Positions 12,236 to 21,355 of a DNA stretch of 64,000 bases are shown piece by piece (position 1 is the first letter of the stretch; each line of letters opens with the position of its first letter). The DNA comes from Eubacterium sp. MSJ-21 (GTDB taxonomy: Bacteria; Bacillota; Clostridia; Lachnospirales; Lachnospiraceae). The stretch spans positions 62,001 to 126,000 of the forward strand of contig NZ_JAHLPZ010000006.1 of the NCBI RefSeq assembly GCF_018918185.1. Reading direction: 5' to 3'. The notes beneath the pieces are model-generated. The model was given only the letters and a program-made list of their open reading frames with translations, did not search any database and was not told the origin of the DNA. Position numbers and translations under genes: made by a program.

Positions 12236-13315
12236 TTACTGTTCCGGCATGTGCCAGTCTGCCAGTGCCTCCCGGTACACTGCAAGCTGCTGTTCATATA
12301 TTTCTATGGACTGCTTTTTCTGTTCCGATGATGTCTGTAATTCTGCTTTTTTCGCCTGCGCAAGCAAAGCCTCGTAACAGGCAACCAAACCCTGCAGGCT
12401 CTTCCTTCCACCTGCCTCTACATCCAGAATACATTCCGTCTCAGAAACGGCATTCTGATACCAGACGATTGCCTCATCATAATCTTTCATTTCCTGATAA
12501 TAGCTTCCAAGCTCATAGCAGATCTCCGCACACGGCGTATCTAACATATCCCGGAGTGCGTATTTCATAAGTTTGGCACCATTTCCCTGCTGTCTTGCCA
12601 GATGTGCCAGCACACAGGCAGCCTCCCTGCCAGCTTCCGCCATCGGATCTTTCTCCCACTCTCCGGTGAAAAAATCACACGCCCGCTCAAAATCTGTCAG
12701 TTCACCACATTTTAGCAGTTCCTTCGCATACATCTTCCGAAGTTTCGGCGACAACGCACCTTCCCTTGCATAGATCCGCTCACAGATCTCAAAATCCCGG
12801 CCACCATGCATCGCTAATGGCTTGTGCAAGATTTCGATCTCGCTGTCGAACACAACCGGATCTAACCGCACCGTCTCATGCACCGGATCAATCCATGTAA
12901 ACGTCCGGAGCCGCTTAAAAAGCTTTGGACGTAACTCCCGCTTCACATTCATAACTGTATTGAACGCTTCTGTCACATACCACATCTGCACGATCTCAAT
13001 CTCCGAAAGCAGGCAGTTCTTCAGATTAAGAAAACGCGCCCGGTTCTCCGCATCAAGCACCTCATCCGCATCCGGCGCATAGATGTATTCCATCGTCGCC
13101 TTGGAGAATGAGAAATTCCGTGCCGCCGAGAAATCGCCAATCCATGTGAAATCATAGATCTGATCGGTATAGCGTGCCGCGATCTCCTTCGTGCGGTCGG
13201 TGGAACCCGTATCCACGATGATGATTTCGTCCATCAGGTCTGCGACACTGTCTAAACAGCGTGCAAGTACCTGTTCTTCATTTTTCACAATCATACATAA
13301 GCTGATGGTTGCCAT
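12236..13315 (-). CDS. Family 2 glycosyltransferase with TPR-like C-terminus
   Basis: The N-terminal GT-A domain (residues 1-220) begins ISLCMIVKNEE, has VDTGSTDRT for the nucleotide sugar and DADE as the metal-binding motif. Residues 230-340 are helical repeats resembling TPRs (CYELGSYYQEMKDYDEAIVWYQNAV). Proteins of this layout include the SunS-type glycosyltransferases and many Firmicutes surface-glycan enzymes; the sugar and acceptor cannot be told. The start at 13315 (MATISL) follows a GGAGGTG site; a longer frame from 13342 adds nine residues that overlap that site. It is a single-gene unit with its own promoter and a shared terminator. Confidence 0.85.
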   Translation of the reverse strand: MATISLCMIVKNEEQVLARCLDSVADLMDEIIIVDTGSTDRTKEIAARYTDQIYDFTWIGDFSAARNFSFSKATMEYIYAPDADEVLDAENRARFLNLKNCLLSEIEIVQMWYVTEAFNTVMNVKRELRPKLFKRLRTFTWIDPVHETVRLDPVVFDSEIEILHKPLAMHGGRDFEICERIYAREGALSPKLRKMYAKELLKCGELTDFERACDFFTGEWEKDPMAEAGREAACVLAHLARQQGNGAKLMKYALRDMLDTPCAEICYELGSYYQEMKDYDEAIVWYQNAVSETECILDVEAGGRKSLQGLVACYEALLAQAKKAELQTSSEQKKQSIEIYEQQLAVYREALADWHMPEQ

Positions 13316-13387
13316 GCCTGCACCTCCATATTCCATCCCCATACATATCTTTTACATAATCTGTCCGTTCGTACATAATTTTCTTCC

Positions 13388-13416
13388 ATTATACCTATTT
13401 CCCACTCCCTAGACAA
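13388..13416 (-). promoter_or_regulatory. Promoter of the TPR glycosyltransferase gene
   Basis: On the minus strand TTGTCT (13411-13416) and TATAAT (13388-13393) have a 17-base spacer, placing the start about 65 bases before the coding start at 13315. Confidence 0.75.
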
Positions 13417-13448
13417 GTAAGATTCCTGCCCCTTTTTCGCAAATTCGC

Positions 13449-13477
13449 TTGACCTGCCGCAGTAAAATGGGTATTCT
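13449..13477 (+). promoter_or_regulatory. Promoter of trpS
   Basis: TTGACC (13449-13454) and TATTCT (13472-13477) have a 17-base spacer. The leader to the trpS start is only about 105 bases and shows no T-box features, so tRNA-sensing control is not expected here. Confidence 0.75.
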
Positions 13478-13587
13478 ATAGGGTGTGGGATTTTATATCA
13501 CATGCAAATGATTTCAGATGTAAGAAATAATGAAGCCGGCTGATGCAGGCGCTATCAAGCAATATAAGTATAAGAGAGGACATTTCT

Positions 13588-14652
13588 ATGAAACAGATTA
13601 TTTTAACCGGTGACCGCCCAACCGGACGGTTACATGTCGGACATTATGTAGGCTCTTTGAAAGAGCGTGTTAAACTTCAAAATTCCGGTGTCTATGATGA
13701 GATCTACATCATGATCGCGGACGCACAGGCACTCACAGATAATGCAGAGCACCCGGAGAAGGTACGTCAGAACATCATGCAGGTTGCACTCGATTACCTC
13801 GCATGCGGACTTGACCCGGAGAAGGCAACGATCTTCATCCAGTCCATGATTCCGGAGCTGACCGAGCTTACATTCTATTATATGAACCTCGTTACCGTTT
13901 CCCGTGTACAGCGTAACCCGACTGTAAAGGCTGAGATTCAGATGCGTAACTTCGAAGCAAGCATCCCGGTTGGTTTCTTCTGCTACCCGATCAGCCAGGC
14001 AGCTGATATCACAGCATTCCGTGCAACCCACGTACCGGTTGGTGAGGATCAGATGCCAATGATCGAGCAGTGTAAGGAAATCGTACACAAATTCAATACG
14101 GTATACGGCGAGACACTGACGGATCCAAAGATTGTGCTTCCGGAAAACAGCGCATGTCTGCGTCTGCCGGGTATCGATGGTAAGGCAAAGATGAGCAAGT
14201 CTCTTGGCAATTGCATCTATCTTGCAGAGGAGCCGGAGGATATCAAGAAGAAGGTTATGTCGATGTTCACCGATCCGAACCATCTGCGTGTCGAAGATCC
14301 GGGACAGGTGGAAGGCAACCCGGTATTTATCTACCTCGATGCATTCAGCAAACCTGAGTATTTCGCAGAGTTCCTTCCAGAATATTCTGGTATGGACGAG
14401 CTGAAGGAGCATTACACACGTGGTGGTCTTGGCGATGTGAAGGTAAAGAAGTTCCTGAACAATGTACTTCAGGCAGAGCTTGCTCCAATCCGTGAGCGTC
14501 GTAAGATGTGGGAGCAGAAGCTTCCAGATGTCTATGATATCCTGAAGGCTGGCAGCAAGAAAGCCAGAGAGACTGCAGGCAAGACACTCGAAGATGTCCG
14601 CCGCTCTATGAAGATTGATTACTTTGATAATGATAATCTGTTGAAGATGTAA
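13588..14652 (+). CDS. trpS: Tryptophanyl-tRNA synthetase
   Basis: This class I synthetase charges tRNA-Trp with tryptophan in the cytoplasm. The 354 residues contain the HIGH-like motif (TGRLHVGHYVGSL, residues 8-22), the tryptophan pocket around PVGEDQMPMIE, and the KMSKS loop as AKMSKSLGN (about residue 198). I start at 13588 (MKQIILTGDRPTG), 7 bases after AGAGAGGA; an upstream in-frame start adds 15 unrelated residues. A strong promoter precedes it and a terminator follows, so it is a single-gene unit. Confidence 0.97.
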   Translation: MKQIILTGDRPTGRLHVGHYVGSLKERVKLQNSGVYDEIYIMIADAQALTDNAEHPEKVRQNIMQVALDYLACGLDPEKATIFIQSMIPELTELTFYYMNLVTVSRVQRNPTVKAEIQMRNFEASIPVGFFCYPISQAADITAFRATHVPVGEDQMPMIEQCKEIVHKFNTVYGETLTDPKIVLPENSACLRLPGIDGKAKMSKSLGNCIYLAEEPEDIKKKVMSMFTDPNHLRVEDPGQVEGNPVFIYLDAFSKPEYFAEFLPEYSGMDELKEHYTRGGLGDVKVKKFLNNVLQAELAPIRERRKMWEQKLPDVYDILKAGSKKARETAGKTLEDVRRSMKIDYFDNDNLLKM

Positions 14653-14679
14653 TTATAAAATAAATTAGTGTATTATGCA

Positions 14680-14707
14680 AAAAGGGGCGTTATAAAACGC
14701 TCCTTTT
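14680..14707. terminator. Bidirectional terminator between trpS and the CARF nuclease
   Basis: A 12-base stem with one mismatch or wobble (14680-14691 with 14696-14707, loop ATAA) has A and T runs on its two sides. The two flanking genes are convergent. Confidence 0.85.
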
Positions 14708-14714
14708 ATTATCT

Positions 14715-15902
14715 TTATATCCTCTTTAATTTATTGAGCAGCTGCTCATCACTCATCCGAAATACATCATCGATGATCCAGATATGCATATCTCTTGCAC
14801 GCTGTTTAAAATACAACGTTCCGGTCGTATTGTCACAGGCGCGTGCTAAAACAAGTGCCTTTCTGGCGTATTTGCCGCCAAATTTCCGCGATACAGTCTC
14901 TAATTCATGCAGTGCCAATCCACCTGCCTTGCCACTCTTGCAGGAAATAAAAATCGGGCATACCTGTTTCATCAGGATCACGTCAATCTCATTCATTGTA
15001 TCATAACCGGGATTTTCCGGATCGTATGCCTCTCCATCCCAATCAATGTGTGCTCCAATAACCGCATCTGAAAAAAGATAGCTTTCTCTTGTTGCCACCT
15101 CATATACATGCAGTTCAAGCATATTTCCCGCTTTCGCAATGATCTTTTTTATCTGGTTATTCTTAAACCGGAACAGTACCTTTTTTCCGTGTTCCTCATA
15201 ATCCTTTACCATACCGATCTCATACAGATCCCTCAACAACCGTAATGCGTCCCCAAGCTGATTGACGTACAGTTCCTCCCAGCCTTCCCGCTGATTTGGT
15301 GTATTCTTTCGAAGTTCATCGATAATTCCGCAATGTTTGTTCCAGTCTCCCCGGTATCTGCGGCACAGATCCCACATGATACGGATATCCTCACGAAACT
15401 GGTCTGTGAACTTCCACTCTGAAACACTTCCGGTTTCTTTTGTAAGAAGACCTCCATGCAGCAGGATATCTTCGGCAATACTGATATTAAAATGATAATC
15501 TGATGTAATTACCCTGGACCCTCGGATATCGATTTCTTTTCCGGTAAAAGGATCGATACGCAGCTTGCTTACCTCCATCCGCGCCGAGATACATCCAAGC
15601 GCAATCAGCAGCATCTCACTCCCCCCGGTCAATCCAAACCGGATTCCAGGATATTCCCGGATAATCCCTGCCAGCGTTCCAATAATACTGTCCAGATCAT
15701 CCTTCGGAACTTCCAAAAACTCCAGCTCCACATCCGGACATTTGTGATCCCGGAATCGTTCGATATCACGAATCTGTTTTGTAATCATATTATCCTTATG
15801 TCCAAGAAAGATTACACGTTCCGGCAAATATTTCATCATCACCATCACATTCTCGATTGGTTCCTGCGAGAAGAATTTGACGATTGCTTTTGTTCTCTCC
15901 AT
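14715..15902 (-). CDS. Stand-alone CARF-domain nuclease (Card1/Can2, DUF1887-like)
   Basis: The 395-residue protein has an N-terminal Rossmann-like half (residues 1-140) with the motif GLTGGSEMLL at 90-99, the LTGG(S/T) signature of CARF domains that bind cyclic oligoadenylates. A winged-helix-like middle (165-245) leads to a PD-(D/E)XK nuclease core: Glu263 in GNMLELHVYEV, Asp307 in NEIDVIL, and Lys322 in FISCKSG. The usual Glu two residues before the Lys is Ser; Glu333 or Glu335 in LHELETVSRKFGG may replace it. Card1 and Can2 cut nucleic acids when activated by cyclic tetra-adenylate from type III CRISPR systems. No CRISPR gene or array is in the window. It has a good AGGAGGG site. Confidence 0.82.
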   Translation of the reverse strand: MERTKAIVKFFSQEPIENVMVMMKYLPERVIFLGHKDNMITKQIRDIERFRDHKCPDVELEFLEVPKDDLDSIIGTLAGIIREYPGIRFGLTGGSEMLLIALGCISARMEVSKLRIDPFTGKEIDIRGSRVITSDYHFNISIAEDILLHGGLLTKETGSVSEWKFTDQFREDIRIMWDLCRRYRGDWNKHCGIIDELRKNTPNQREGWEELYVNQLGDALRLLRDLYEIGMVKDYEEHGKKVLFRFKNNQIKKIIAKAGNMLELHVYEVATRESYLFSDAVIGAHIDWDGEAYDPENPGYDTMNEIDVILMKQVCPIFISCKSGKAGGLALHELETVSRKFGGKYARKALVLARACDNTTGTLYFKQRARDMHIWIIDDVFRMSDEQLLNKLKRI

Positions 15903-15923
15903 GTATTTCCCTCCTATAAAAGA

Positions 15924-15958
15924 ATTGCAAAAGTATCCACCCCTGATACTTTTGCAAT
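15924..15958 (-). terminator. Hairpin between the unknown membrane protein and the CARF nuclease
   Basis: A perfect 14-base stem (15924-15937 with 15945-15958, 7-base loop) is followed on the minus strand by TCTTTTAT. It probably ends or attenuates the gdpP-rplI-dnaB transcript, so the nuclease at 14715-15902 may be expressed separately or only by read-through. Confidence 0.75.
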
Positions 15959-15975
15959 GATTTCTTCTCTATCTG

Positions 15976-17334
15976 TTACTGCATTGATGCAAATAACGCC
16001 GCAATCTCCTCCGGCGACAGCGTCCGGTTTGGATTATCATTTACCGGTGTCTGCGCAACCGAAATGCTATCCGTATGATCCTCTTCCTCCTCTGTCGCTG
16101 CCTCGGCAGCTTCTATCTCATGTTCCATCTCACTGACAGCTTCTGCCACTTCTTCCGCATGTGCCTCTTCCTTAGATACATCCATCTGTTCCTGCTGTGG
16201 GAACGGAATCACATCCGCTGGTTTTGTGTTATCGGCAGATTTATTCCCCGATGCCAGATTTCCAAGTAATGCATCAATCATACTCTGATCCATCATGCCT
16301 GCATTTGTCGTATCTTCCTTGAACTGAGCCTCTTCTTTCAGAGTCTGATCCTCGCTGCCACCAAACTGGGAGAAGAAATCCTCCGTGTTAAATGCAGACT
16401 CTGGTTCTTCTGTTGGTGTGGCTTCTTCCGCAACCATTTCTGGTTCTGTTGTTGATGCAGCCTCTGCCTCTGCTTGTGTATCATCTATCTGAGTCGAAGA
16501 ATCATCTGTAATGGTATCTGTTCCCTCCGAAATGAAGCTCGTTATATCTTGCTCCGTACTTTCTGTTATATCGTTCTCAATTCCATCGGAAATCATTAAT
16601 TCCGGTACTACAGACTCAATCGTATTCTCCTCAGTTAGCTCATCTTCCGGCATTCGTTCTTCCACATCTGCGTCAACTGCTGTCGATGCAGCCTCTACCG
16701 GTGATGCCTCCACATACTTCGGCATCTCGATGGCATCCACTGCCTCACGCAATGCGGTAAGCTGTGCCGTCACCTGCTGTAACTGGGCAACCACTGCCTG
16801 TACATCGCCTGCCAGCTTGCCAAACTCTTCCAACACCAGTGCAGTATGATCCGGTTCTTTCTGTGCCTGCAATGCAGCCTGCATTTCCAGTTCCTTCTGC
16901 ATCTGCTCCGCCTTCTGCGCGGCTTCCTCTTCCTTCTTCCGGTCATAGCCAATCAGCAGTTTCGCCGTCTTCTTGACAGCTGCATCCAGCTGTTCTTCCT
17001 GTGAAGAAAGATACGTTGCCATCTTTCTCTGCTGTACATAGGAAGCCTTTGCCAGACGTTCCATATCATTCAGGCAATCTACCACCTCAGAATTATCCTG
17101 CTTCATGCTCTCCTGCAGCGTCTTTGCAATATAATCCTGCATCTGCCGTTCTTTCTCTTCCCGTATGTCAACAAGTGACAACAGAAAGGCGTAGATACTG
17201 GCAATCAACACCAACGAGATAATCGCGATATAGGCCGTCTCTGTGCGGTAAGTGAGTATACAATACACCCACGCCAGAATCGCCGTGAAACTTACCATGC
17301 CCAATGTCACCATTCTTTTATACCGATTCCCCAT
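15976..17334 (-). CDS. Unknown membrane-anchored acidic coiled-coil protein
   Basis: I do not recognise a family. The 452 residues start with two membrane helices (residues 10-29 and 35-55), continue with a coiled coil rich in Gln, Lys and Ala (60-200), and then a very acidic, Thr/Glu/Ala-rich disordered stretch (220-430). Three short motifs stand out in the tail: FNTEDFFSQFGG, DQSMIDALLGNLASG (about 358) and the C-terminal LSPEEIAALFASMQ. The last two resemble the N-terminal peptide of the flagellar switch protein FliM (LSQxEIDALL). It follows dnaB by 34 bases with a GGGAGG site and looks like an operon member. It could be a membrane scaffold; the role is not known. Confidence 0.75.
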   Translation of the reverse strand: MGNRYKRMVTLGMVSFTAILAWVYCILTYRTETAYIAIISLVLIASIYAFLLSLVDIREEKERQMQDYIAKTLQESMKQDNSEVVDCLNDMERLAKASYVQQRKMATYLSSQEEQLDAAVKKTAKLLIGYDRKKEEEAAQKAEQMQKELEMQAALQAQKEPDHTALVLEEFGKLAGDVQAVVAQLQQVTAQLTALREAVDAIEMPKYVEASPVEAASTAVDADVEERMPEDELTEENTIESVVPELMISDGIENDITESTEQDITSFISEGTDTITDDSSTQIDDTQAEAEAASTTEPEMVAEEATPTEEPESAFNTEDFFSQFGGSEDQTLKEEAQFKEDTTNAGMMDQSMIDALLGNLASGNKSADNTKPADVIPFPQQEQMDVSKEEAHAEEVAEAVSEMEHEIEAAEAATEEEEDHTDSISVAQTPVNDNPNRTLSPEEIAALFASMQ

Positions 17335-17368
17335 CTGTTTTCTGCCTCCCTGTTTTCATTGCAAATTC

Positions 17369-18715
17369 TTATCCTTTATAATGTTTCTCCGGATCTGCAA
17401 ACTTTGTATATTTTCCAATCCATCGAAGATCCACACTGCCCGTCTCACCACTACGCTGCTTGGCAATGATGATCTCCGCGGTCTGCGGCTTTGTCGTTGT
17501 CTCTGGATTGTAATATTCGTCTCGATAAATAAACATAACCACATCGGCATCCTGCTCGATTGATCCAGACTCTCGCAAATCCGAAAGCACTGGTTTGTGA
17601 TCCGGTCTTGCATCTACCGCACGGGAAAGCTGCGACAATGCAATAATTGGAATCTTCAATTCCTTCGCTAAGTTCTTCAATGCACGGGAAACCTCCGCAA
17701 TGAACTGCTGCCGGCTCTCCACTGCCCGGCTTGGGCTCATCAGCTGCAAGTAGTCAATCATGATAACCTGCACTCCGTAATTCTGCTTCCATTTTCTTGC
17801 GATTGAACGAAGCTCCGAGATTGTAACCGACGAATTTTCCTCTATATATAACGGCGAATTGGCAACTGCCTCCGTACTCTCGATTACCTTGTCCCAATCA
17901 TCATCTGACAGATCGCCGACCTTCATACTCTTGGAATCGACCATTGCATCGACTGCCAGAATACGGCTTGCCAGCTGTTCCTTGCTCATCTCCAATGAGA
18001 AAAATCCAACCGGAATATGTTTCATAACGGCCAGATGATGCGCAATATTCAGGACAAACGCAGTCTTTCCCATTGCAGGTCTGGCTGCCACCAGCAAAAG
18101 CTCTCCGGCATGCATACCGGTCAGCATATTATCCAGATCACGGAATCCTGTCGGAACACCGGTAACCTTACCATCGTTTCTTGCCGCTTCCTCCATCTCG
18201 CGAATGACATTCATCACAATCTCCCGGATCGGCACCGTATCCTCAGAACCGTTTCGGTTCTGCACGAGCTTGAAGATACTCTGTTCTGCGCGCTCCATGA
18301 TTACTTCTACCGGCTCCTGCGACTGATACCCATCCTTCTCGGTATTTTCGCAAAGCTTAATCAACTGCCGGAGCGCCGCCTTATCCTTGACAATCTTCGC
18401 ATAGTCCTTCACCGGAGCATATAACGGAGCAGACTGTACTAACTGTGCCAGCGTCACTGTGTTTGCCACTTCTTCCGGGATATCCTTCATCCGCAGCCGT
18501 TCTACCAACGTGATCGGATCTACACTTGCTCCCTCTGAATACAGCTCGACCATATTATCGAAGAGAATCCCATACTGCTTATTGTAGAAATCCTCTCCTG
18601 TCAGCATATCCACCAGATCAGAAATCGCATCCCGGTTTACAAGCATGGTTCCCACAATGCCCTGTTCCGCTTTTTCATTATGCGGTTGTACGCGTCTTAT
18701 CGTATTTTCATCCAT
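17369..18715 (-). CDS. dnaB: Replicative DNA helicase
   Basis: This hexameric helicase unwinds DNA at the replication fork. The 448 residues carry the N-terminal domain that contacts primase (residues 1-110, with PHNEKAEQGIVGTML) and the RecA-like motor: P-loop ARPAMGKT (about 213), Walker B as VIMIDYLQLM (about 320), and the arginine-finger region LRESGSIEQDADVVMFI. The order gdpP-rplI-dnaB is common in Firmicutes. No intein or insertion is present. Confidence 0.97.
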   Translation of the reverse strand: MDENTIRRVQPHNEKAEQGIVGTMLVNRDAISDLVDMLTGEDFYNKQYGILFDNMVELYSEGASVDPITLVERLRMKDIPEEVANTVTLAQLVQSAPLYAPVKDYAKIVKDKAALRQLIKLCENTEKDGYQSQEPVEVIMERAEQSIFKLVQNRNGSEDTVPIREIVMNVIREMEEAARNDGKVTGVPTGFRDLDNMLTGMHAGELLLVAARPAMGKTAFVLNIAHHLAVMKHIPVGFFSLEMSKEQLASRILAVDAMVDSKSMKVGDLSDDDWDKVIESTEAVANSPLYIEENSSVTISELRSIARKWKQNYGVQVIMIDYLQLMSPSRAVESRQQFIAEVSRALKNLAKELKIPIIALSQLSRAVDARPDHKPVLSDLRESGSIEQDADVVMFIYRDEYYNPETTTKPQTAEIIIAKQRSGETGSVDLRWIGKYTKFADPEKHYKG

Positions 18716-18798
18716 AAAAATTACTCTAATCTATTCTTACTGAGCTCACAGCATCCCACAAGCCCAGACATTACATTCTTCCCTGTATCTACTATAAT

Positions 18799-19245
18799 TT
18801 AAGCTTCCTCAATCTTCACAGTGAGATCTGCGGTTACCTTTGTGTGCAACTTGATACCAACCGTTCGTGTACCCGGTGCCTTAATGGCATCCTTCATAAC
18901 GATCTTCTTTTTGTCGATATCATGTCCAAGCTGTGACTTGATTGCCTCTGCAATTTCCTTGGAGGAAATCGAACCAAAGGTTCTTCCATTTTCACCCATC
19001 TTGATGGAAAGCGTGATACTCTCCTTCTCAATCTGTGCGGCAAGTGCCTGTGCATCTGCCAGAACCTCTGCGGCAACCTTATCCTCATGTGCCTTCTTCA
19101 GTTTTAAATCATTCAGGTTCTTTGATGATGCTTCCATACCAAGCTTCTTCGGAAGCAGCATATTTCTTGCGTATCCGTCGGATACTTCTACGATCTGATC
19201 TTTTTTTCCGAGGCTTTTTACATCCTGCAATAAAATAACTTTCAT
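18799..19245 (-). CDS. rplI: Ribosomal protein L9
   Basis: L9 is an elongated protein of the large ribosomal subunit. The 148-residue product starts with the family signature [28 protein letters not shown], followed by the long connecting helix and a C-terminal rRNA-binding domain ([16 protein letters not shown]). I start at 19245, 5-6 bases after GGGAGGAACC; an upstream frame from 19293 overlaps gdpP and is not needed. It lies 19 bases from gdpP. Confidence 0.97.
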   Translation of the reverse strand: MKVILLQDVKSLGKKDQIVEVSDGYARNMLLPKKLGMEASSKNLNDLKLKKAHEDKVAAEVLADAQALAAQIEKESITLSIKMGENGRTFGSISSKEIAEAIKSQLGHDIDKKKIVMKDAIKAPGTRTVGIKLHTKVTADLTVKIEEA

Positions 19246-19264
19246 GTCTGGTTCCTCCCTAATT

Positions 19265-21313
19265 CTAAATATCGCCTTCCCGATACATCTCATCTAAAAG
19301 CGTCTTTAATTGAATCAATACCAATTCATTTGTACTATTTGTAAACTGGGCTCCGGCGATATTTGCATGTCCACCGCCACCCATTTTTTCCATGATAATC
19401 TGCACGTTCACATCGTCGACCGACCGTGCACTCATATAAACCGTGCCATCCTTCTCTGTCGTAACAAACGACGCACGGATACCTTCGATGTTGAGCAGGT
19501 CGTTCGCAACCTTCGCAGCAACTACCGTCGGTGCATCGGATTCCTTCGGATCAACCGTAGAAATCGCAAATGTATCCATATAAATCTCCGAATTGATGAC
19601 ACCCTCTGCCAGCTGGCGGTACGTGTACATATCACTGCGGAACATCTTTCTGACACGGACGACATCCGCACCGCTCCGGCGCAGGTACGATGCTGCATCA
19701 AATGTACGCACACCTGTCTTGGTCAGGAAATTATCTGTATCAATCACAATACCTGCATACATGGCATCCGCTTCAATTGGACGAAGCTTCACCTTGCCCT
19801 CGATGTACTGTAGGATCTCCGCGATCATCTCACATGCCGAGCTTGCATATGGCTCGATATACGAAAGTGTCGCATTCTCGATCACTTCGTCGGACTGTCT
19901 GTGGTGGTCAAATACCACGATAGACTTTGCCAGGCTGAGCAGTTCCTCGCACTCGGTCATGCTCGGTTTATTCACATCGGTTACGACAACCAGTGTATTC
20001 GGAGTTACCCGGCTGATTGCCTGTTCACTGTTGATGATCATATCATCGCCATAAACGCTGTTCCCCATGAATCCGCTGATGATCGGCCGGATAGCCGAGG
20101 TTACCTCGTTCACTACGATGTATGCCTTTTTATTTAATGTCTTAACCAGACGATACACGCCCACTGCCGAACCAAATGCATCCGCATCCGGCCGCTTATG
20201 TGCCATGATGATAACACTGTCTTTGCTTGTCAGAAGCTCCTGGAACGCCTGTGCCTTAACACGTGCCTTAACGGTTGCTGACTTCTCGGTTCCTGCACTC
20301 TTTCCTCCAAAATACGTCGTCTTATCGCCGTACTTGACTACTGCCTGATCGCCACCTCGCCCAAGCGCCAGTCCGATTGCGGTACGCGCCCGCTCATATG
20401 CCTGCGCAAAACTGTCTGTTCCGGCGCCAACGCCGATACTCAAGGTAACCGGAATCTCGTTTCCGACATTGATACTCTTTACCTCATCCAGAATCGCAAA
20501 CTTCGTCTCACGTAGCTGTGGCAGATACTGCTGCCGGAATACGAAGAAATATTTATCCTTCTCCAGCTTCTTTCCAATTGCGTCAATCGTGGAAAGGTAC
20601 ATGTTGATTCGTCGGTCAACCAGTGCTTCCACCAGGGAATGACGAACCTCTTCGGTATTCTCCATAACCTCATCGTAATTATCAATATACAGAAGTCCTG
20701 CGACAAGCTTCTGGTCTTCATTTTCCTTCTTGTAAATCCGAAGTTCCGTTTCATCGTACAGATACAAAGTGATCATAGCATCTGCCTGATGATCAACCAT
20801 CGCATCCTCATCCGGATCCACCAACGCCTCTGAAAAGTCGATCCGACGCAGCAATGCACGATAGACGCGATCATTGTACTCCAGATCCATCTGCATTTCC
20901 TCGGACGATAACACATCTGTATCCACTGCCGGGAAAAATGATGCGATATTCTTGCGAATCCGCTTTTTAGAGCCAACTCCAATCTCCTCGATAAATTTCG
21001 CGTTGCCCCACAAAATCTTTCCATCCGTATCCAGCAACGCATATGGAATATCCAGCTCTTTTAAAAGCTCTTTCTGTATCTGCCCCTGTTCCAGTGCAAA
21101 CCGAAAGACAACCGGCATAATCGCTGCTTTCATCACAATAAAAACTGCAATCTCACATACAACAAAGATAAAGACCGCCGCAGCTGCAATCGCACCGCTC
21201 TTTTTGTCGTGTACATACAGCACGATCACCATGCCGACCAGAAGCACGGTCAGCGCCAGCGGCATCAGCAGATATTGTTGTATTTTCTTTTTTAAGATCT
21301 TTTCGCTATTCAT
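19265..21313 (-). CDS. gdpP: Cyclic-di-AMP phosphodiesterase GdpP
   Basis: The enzyme hydrolyses cyclic di-AMP, a regulator of potassium balance and cell-wall stress. The 682 residues have two N-terminal membrane helices (15-35 and 38-60), a PAS-like domain (65-150), a degenerate GGDEF domain (about 180-310) and a DHH/DHHA1 phosphodiesterase module. The DHH part shows [14 protein letters not shown] (about residue 369) and the VFDHHRQS signature (about 447). The C-terminal DHHA1 has [12 protein letters not shown]. The domain order matches GdpP of Bacillus and Staphylococcus. It leads the gdpP-rplI-dnaB run. Confidence 0.95.
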   Translation of the reverse strand: MNSEKILKKKIQQYLLMPLALTVLLVGMVIVLYVHDKKSGAIAAAAVFIFVVCEIAVFIVMKAAIMPVVFRFALEQGQIQKELLKELDIPYALLDTDGKILWGNAKFIEEIGVGSKKRIRKNIASFFPAVDTDVLSSEEMQMDLEYNDRVYRALLRRIDFSEALVDPDEDAMVDHQADAMITLYLYDETELRIYKKENEDQKLVAGLLYIDNYDEVMENTEEVRHSLVEALVDRRINMYLSTIDAIGKKLEKDKYFFVFRQQYLPQLRETKFAILDEVKSINVGNEIPVTLSIGVGAGTDSFAQAYERARTAIGLALGRGGDQAVVKYGDKTTYFGGKSAGTEKSATVKARVKAQAFQELLTSKDSVIIMAHKRPDADAFGSAVGVYRLVKTLNKKAYIVVNEVTSAIRPIISGFMGNSVYGDDMIINSEQAISRVTPNTLVVVTDVNKPSMTECEELLSLAKSIVVFDHHRQSDEVIENATLSYIEPYASSACEMIAEILQYIEGKVKLRPIEADAMYAGIVIDTDNFLTKTGVRTFDAASYLRRSGADVVRVRKMFRSDMYTYRQLAEGVINSEIYMDTFAISTVDPKESDAPTVVAAKVANDLLNIEGIRASFVTTEKDGTVYMSARSVDDVNVQIIMEKMGGGGHANIAGAQFTNSTNELVLIQLKTLLDEMYREGDI

Positions 21314-21355
21314 TGATTCTCACCTGTTGCTGTATCCAACAGCCTCTCCCAGTGA

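Noticed and set aside
13484-13587. T-box riboswitch before trpS
   Set aside because: The leader is only about 105 bases and lacks the T-box sequence and an antiterminator; a simple promoter explains the region.
14653-14714. tRNA gene in the intergenic gaps near trpS, valS and proS
   Set aside because: No cloverleaf or GTTCGAATC-type T-arm sequence was found in these gaps or in any other intergenic stretch.
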